In this document: positions 33,771 to 37,908 of the stretch, piece after piece
Layout of the letters: each line of letters opens with the position of its first letter
Numbering within the stretch: the stretch's first letter is position 1
Source: Flavobacteriaceae bacterium
GTDB taxonomy: Bacteria > Bacteroidota > Bacteroidia > Flavobacteriales > Flavobacteriaceae
Length of the DNA stretch: 37,908 bases
Direction of reading: 5' to 3'
Assembly (NCBI GenBank): GCA_002721175.1
Contig: PBJR01000013.1
Location: 112,589 to 150,496, forward strand
Position numbers and translations under genes: made by a program
The notes under the pieces: model-generated
What the model saw: only the letters and a program-made list of their open reading frames with translations
What the model was told of the DNA's origin: nothing
Databases searched by the model: none

Positions 33771-36700
33771 ATGCTCAGGGTAATTAGTGCCTCCGCTGGG
33801 AGTGGCAAGACATATGCATTGGTTAAAGACTATTTGAAAATAGTGTTGGCTTCGGATCAGTTTCTGCCTCATAAGCAAATTCTTGCTGTTACATTTACAA
33901 ATAAGGCAGTAGATGAAATGAAGGAACGGATTATTGAAGCTTTGATGTGTTTTTCGAACAAGGAAACCATAGGCCTTCAAAAGAATCTTTTTAATCAATT
34001 AAAAAAGGAATTAAATTTGACCGCAGACGTTTTAATATTGAAGTCAAAGGATGTAATAACGAAAATTTTACATAATTACGGCGGATTTCAAATATCTACA
34101 ATAGACACATTTAACCAAAGATTAATTAGATCTTTTGCTTTTGATTTAAAATTACCAATAAACTTTGAGGTTGAGTTAAACACTGATTTTTTACTTGAGC
34201 AAGCGGTCGAATCTGTTCTAGCTAAAGTAGGTGGAGATTCTAATTTGACAGATGTATTAGTTGATTTTGCGATATCAAAAACTGATCAAGACCGTAGCTG
34301 GAATATAGCCCTGGACCTTTGCAAATTTGCACAGCTTTTGGTAAAAGAAACAGCAATTCCCTATTTGAAGTTTCTTAGCGGGAACAACTTAGAGAATTTT
34401 ATTTCTTTCAAAAACAGCCTAGAAAATCAATATAGGTCTTTAGAAAAAGAAATCAGGACTACAGCTGAGGATGTTCTCGCATCTATTTCGAAAGGAGAGT
34501 TAAAAAGTAATGATTTTAATAGAAGATTAGTTCCAAGTCACTTTGAGGCCATGGTTAAGAAACCAAAAGATGTAAAGTTTGACTCAAAATGGAAGCAAGA
34601 GATTGAATCTTTTTCTTTTTACAATCAAAGGGCGTCAGCCGAGAGCAAATCCTATCTTGATAAAATAAGAGGCACTATAATTTCAGCCTTTTTTGATACA
34701 AAAAAGGGGATATATAGGCTAAAGTATTTACAAAATATTATTGACAACATAACTCCTTTGTCAGTATTGGCTTTAATTCAAGAGGAACTGAACATGATTA
34801 AGCAAGATCAAAACATAGTCCTTATTTCAGAATTTAATACCATAATTGGTAACGAAATTAAGTCTCAACCCGTACCATTTATATATGAGAAAATTGGCGA
34901 AAAATTCAAACATTTTTTTATTGACGAATTTCAGGATACCTCATTATTTCAGTGGGAAAATTTGAAACCTTTAATAGAGAATTCATTAGCAGATTATAAA
35001 AGTTCCGTTCTTTTAGCTGGCGACCCAAAGCAATCGATATACAGGTGGAGAGGTGGCCACCCTGAGCAGTTTATAAAAATTATTAATGGTGAGGCCTCTT
35101 CTTTATTCACGCCAGATGTAATTGATCTTCCTGTCAATTATAGGAGTTCAAAAGCAATCGTAGAATTTAATAACAAATTCTTTTCTTGTGTATCAGAAGC
35201 TATTTTTTCAGACCAAGCTTATAAAAAGATTTATAAAAACAGCTTTCAGAAGTTTAATAGAGATGAACAAGGATTGGTTGAAATATCATTTTTAAATAGC
35301 GATAGAGATACTGATCAACCGCAAACATATGAATCAATGGTTTTATCAAAAATTACTGATTTGGTAGGTTCAAAAAATAATATTTCATATAAGGATATTT
35401 GCATTTTGGTTCGAAAGCATAGCGAAAGCGTTTCAATTGCAAAGCACTTAACAGCAAACAATGTGCCAATTGTATCTAATCAGAGTTTGTTAGTTTCATC
35501 TTCAAAAGAAGTGATATTTATTATTGCTGTTTTTAAACTTATAACAATCCCGTCAAACCAATCAAACAAACTACAAATTTTGAATTATTTAGTAGACAAG
35601 TTTAAAATTGAAAAGGCTCATGAATTTATAGACACACGCTTACAAATGAACAATAAGAGATTTTTCAATTCATTTCGAAATCTTGGCATTTATTTTAATT
35701 GTGAAGAAATAGGTATGTTATCAATCTATGAATCAGCGGAGCTGGTAATAAATTCTTTTGGTCTAGTTGCACGATCTAATGTATATATTGAATCCTTTCT
35801 TAATTTTATCTTTGAATCTTCTAATGGGAAATGTGCCAGCCTGAATAGTTTCCTATTGTATTTCGATCAGCATAAGGAAAAATTAAGCATATCAATAACG
35901 AAAGGAGTTAACGCTGTGCAAGTCATGACTGTCCACAAGTCAAAAGGGCTCGAGTTTCCAGTGTTGATTTTTCCTTATGCTGATTTAGATATATATAAAG
36001 AGATTGAGCCAAAGGAATGGATGCCAACATCAGCTTTAAACCCTAAATTTCCTTATTTCTTATTAAACTACAGTAAAGATTTTGAGTTTTTTGGAGATTT
36101 AGCAAAAGACTATTCTCGCAGAAGAAAGTCATTGTTAGAACTAGACAACATTAATTTGCTTTACGTTGCGCTTACTAGACCTTCTGATCAATTATATATT
36201 ATTACTAAAGCCCCAAAGAATGATTCGCCGTCAACTTTGAAAACCTATTCAGATTTGTTTGTACATTTTTTAAAGGGTGAAGGGTTATGGAAAGCAGGTA
36301 TTTACAAATACTCGTTTGGTTTACTGTCTAAAATTAGTTTAAATGATTCAATTAAGTGCCCAGTGCTGTCACCAACTCAATTTATGTCGTTTTCACGAAA
36401 AAGCTTAAATATTTCTATTTCCTCAAGCTTGGATCATGGTATTGATGCTCTTAGTAAGGTGGCAATTGAAAGGGGAAATTTATTACACCAGATGCTTTCC
36501 AAAATTTTCTCTAGTTCTGATATTGATGATTGCATTGAGCAGTTTTACAATACCGGGTCAATAGATCTCAATGGTGCAAAGGAGTTCAAAAGCATATTGA
36601 ACGATATTGTGAATCATTCTAAAATTAATCAATATTACTTGGACAATTTGGTTGTTTTCAATGAAAAGGAAATTCTGGACACTAATGGTCGAATCATTAT

Positions 36701-36890
36701 TCCTGACCGCCTAATTATAAGTGATGATGGAAGCGCTGTTATTATTGATTATAAAACCGGTAAGCCAAATGCTCGGCATAGAGATCAACTTGAGGCTTAC
36801 ACTTCTGTCGTTAAGGCTATGGGGTATAATGTAGATAAAAAGATTTTGGTTTATATTTACCCTAAAGTATCAGTCAAGGTATTAAACTAA
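33771..36890 (+). CDS. AddA/RecB-like UvrD helicase with PD-(D/E)XK nuclease
   Basis: A 1039-residue DNA helicase-nuclease of the recombination-repair type that processes double-strand breaks. Walker A is ASAGSGKT at residues 7-14, with [13 protein letters not shown] following. Walker B is FIDEFQDT at about 381-390, then [15 protein letters not shown]. Late superfamily 1 motifs include [13 protein letters not shown] and [10 protein letters not shown]. The C-terminal nuclease begins near RGNLLHQML and has [14 protein letters not shown] (about 992-997) and QLEAY, the RecB-family active site. Alone it resembles AddA; no AddB-like gene is next to it. A candidate -7 element TTAATTTG is at 33740-33747. 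kbl follows after 11 bases. Confidence 0.92.
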   Translation: MLRVISASAGSGKTYALVKDYLKIVLASDQFLPHKQILAVTFTNKAVDEMKERIIEALMCFSNKETIGLQKNLFNQLKKELNLTADVLILKSKDVITKILHNYGGFQISTIDTFNQRLIRSFAFDLKLPINFEVELNTDFLLEQAVESVLAKVGGDSNLTDVLVDFAISKTDQDRSWNIALDLCKFAQLLVKETAIPYLKFLSGNNLENFISFKNSLENQYRSLEKEIRTTAEDVLASISKGELKSNDFNRRLVPSHFEAMVKKPKDVKFDSKWKQEIESFSFYNQRASAESKSYLDKIRGTIISAFFDTKKGIYRLKYLQNIIDNITPLSVLALIQEELNMIKQDQNIVLISEFNTIIGNEIKSQPVPFIYEKIGEKFKHFFIDEFQDTSLFQWENLKPLIENSLADYKSSVLLAGDPKQSIYRWRGGHPEQFIKIINGEASSLFTPDVIDLPVNYRSSKAIVEFNNKFFSCVSEAIFSDQAYKKIYKNSFQKFNRDEQGLVEISFLNSDRDTDQPQTYESMVLSKITDLVGSKNNISYKDICILVRKHSESVSIAKHLTANNVPIVSNQSLLVSSSKEVIFIIAVFKLITIPSNQSNKLQILNYLVDKFKIEKAHEFIDTRLQMNNKRFFNSFRNLGIYFNCEEIGMLSIYESAELVINSFGLVARSNVYIESFLNFIFESSNGKCASLNSFLLYFDQHKEKLSISITKGVNAVQVMTVHKSKGLEFPVLIFPYADLDIYKEIEPKEWMPTSALNPKFPYFLLNYSKDFEFFGDLAKDYSRRRKSLLELDNINLLYVALTRPSDQLYIITKAPKNDSPSTLKTYSDLFVHFLKGEGLWKAGIYKYSFGLLSKISLNDSIKCPVLSPTQFMSFSRKSLNISISSSLDHGIDALSKVAIERGNLLHQMLSKIFSSSDIDDCIEQFYNTGSIDLNGAKEFKSILNDIVNHSKINQYYLDNLVVFNEKEILDTNGRIIIPDRLIISDDGSAVIIDYKTGKPNARHRDQLEAYTSVVKAMGYNVDKKILVYIYPKVSVKVLN

Positions 36891-36901
36891 AACACGATCT
36901 T

Positions 36902-37908
36902 ATGGGTATTACGATTAGAGATTATTTAAGGAAAGAATTAAACTCAATTAAGGAGCAGGGATTATTCAAGGAAGAGCGCATTATTAAGTCAGCTCAGGGA
37001 CCTGAGATAACATTAAAAACAGGGCAAAGGGTATTAAATTTTTGTTCTAACAATTATCTTGGCTTGGCTTCTAATCCTGAGGTAATTCAAGCAGCAAAGG
37101 ATGCTATGGACACACACGGTTTTGGCATGGCATCTGTTAGGTTTATATGCGGGACACAGGACATTCATAAGGAGTTGGAGAGAAAGATTTCTACTTTTTA
37201 TAAAACAGAAGACACAATTTTATATGCCGCAGCATTTGACGCGAATGGAGGACTCTTCGAGCCGCTTCTTACAGATAAAGATGCTATTATATCAGATAGT
37301 TTGAATCACGCCTCTATTATTGATGGAGTTAGGCTTTGCAAAGCTAGTCGCTTTAGATATAAAAACAACGACATGAACGATTTAGAAGATCAATTAAAAG
37401 CCGCAGACGGCAGTGGCGCTAGATTTAAGATAATTGTAACTGACGGAGTTTTTTCAATGGACGGCTTAATTGCTCCCTTAGATAAGATTTGTGATTTAGC
37501 TACGAAATATGATGCATTAGTTATGATTGACGAATGTCATGCAACCGGCTTTTTAGGTCTAACAGGGCGAGGGAGCTTGGAAGCCAAAAATGTTTTAGGG
37601 AGAATTGATATAATTACTGGTACCCTGGGTAAGGCTTTGGGGGGAGGAATGGGCGGATATACAACAGGCAGTAGAGAAATAATTTCTATGTTGCGCCAGC
37701 GGTCAAGGCCATATCTGTTTTCAAATTCCTTAGCACCCTCGCTGGTTGGGGCCTCAATCAAGGTTTTTGATCTTTTATCCTCAAATACTAATTTAAGAGA
37801 TAAGCTTGAGTGGAATACAGCTTATTTTAAGAACGGAATTAAGGAATTAGGTTTTGAAATAATAGATGGAGATTCAGCCATTGTTCCTATAATGCTTTAT
37901 GATGCCAA
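36902..37908 (+). CDS. kbl: glycine C-acetyltransferase (2-amino-3-ketobutyrate CoA ligase), partial
   Basis: PLP-dependent enzyme of threonine breakdown that joins 2-amino-3-oxobutyrate and CoA to give glycine and acetyl-CoA. The frame runs without stop from ATG 36902-36904 to the right edge, covering 335 codons of an expected 390-400. Visible motifs are [36 protein letters not shown], the cofactor-stacking His at about 213 in [10 protein letters not shown], and the PLP lysine at about 244 in GTLGKALGG. Related enzymes are 8-amino-7-oxononanoate synthase and serine palmitoyltransferase, but the N-terminus and the [13 protein letters not shown] segment favour Kbl. It follows the helicase gene after 11 bases, so cotranscription is likely. 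Confidence 0.93.
   Translation, partial: MGITIRDYLRKELNSIKEQGLFKEERIIKSAQGPEITLKTGQRVLNFCSNNYLGLASNPEVIQAAKDAMDTHGFGMASVRFICGTQDIHKELERKISTFYKTEDTILYAAAFDANGGLFEPLLTDKDAIISDSLNHASIIDGVRLCKASRFRYKNNDMNDLEDQLKAADGSGARFKIIVTDGVFSMDGLIAPLDKICDLATKYDALVMIDECHATGFLGLTGRGSLEAKNVLGRIDIITGTLGKALGGGMGGYTTGSREIISMLRQRSRPYLFSNSLAPSLVGASIKVFDLLSSNTNLRDKLEWNTAYFKNGIKELGFEIIDGDSAIVPIMLYDA

Noticed and set aside
1-37908. Search for a defence system, mobile element, CRISPR array or biosynthetic cluster.
   Set aside because: All genes fit core metabolism, replication/repair or the Bat operon; no integrase, transposase, repeat array, toxin-antitoxin pair or shift in base composition was seen.

Overview
The window is an ordinary, AT-rich, gene-dense chromosomal segment from a member of the Bacteroidota, most likely a marine-type Flavobacteriales relative. 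The supporting signs are a full Bacteroidetes aerotolerance (Bat) operon, an IPExxxVDY-type protein, a DUF2807/GIN-domain fragment, a long Bacteroidota-type amidophosphoribosyltransferase, GlnRS, and repeated TAnnTTTG promoter elements with few Shine-Dalgarno sequences. There is no transposase, integrase, phage gene or CRISPR array, and no gene-free gap exceeds 300 bases.

Layout. 1-358: tail of a GIN-domain protein. 390-460: tRNA-Cys (minus) with a good promoter. 553-4767: folB (minus), glnS (plus), an SPFH/stomatin-like gene and asd (minus). 4859-6571: tdk-alr pair (minus). 6715-8411: an uncharacterised conserved gene translationally coupled to gpsA. 8422-9444: pheS (minus). 9587-10102: cvpA-like. 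10136-11983: SulP anion transporter (minus).

12043-20983 is one long minus-strand operon: moxR ATPase, DUF58 protein, a two-TM BatD-like protein, batA, batB, batC, batD, batE. Most junctions overlap or lie within a few bases. It encodes an AAA+ ATPase, three von Willebrand A domain proteins and TPR/beta-rich envelope proteins, which together resemble an inner-membrane/periplasmic chaperone-like complex.

21087-26213: an ALDH7-type dehydrogenase, a CYTH protein, dinB, and an IPExxxVDY-pyk operon. 26304-28556: acpP-fabF-rnc. Divergently, 28720-32888 carries purN, rnhA (viroplasmin-like N-terminus), a PfkB kinase and a purF-like gene, closed by a strong bidirectional terminator. 33059-33664 is sodA (minus). 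33771-36890 encodes an AddA/RecB-like helicase-nuclease, followed by kbl, which runs off the right edge.

I found no clearly undescribed system. The most rewarding points are the extra C-terminal domain in the third Bat-operon protein, the altered glutaminase-site motif of the PurF-like enzyme, the unknown gene upstream of gpsA with an 11-bp inverted repeat in front of it, and the promoter set.
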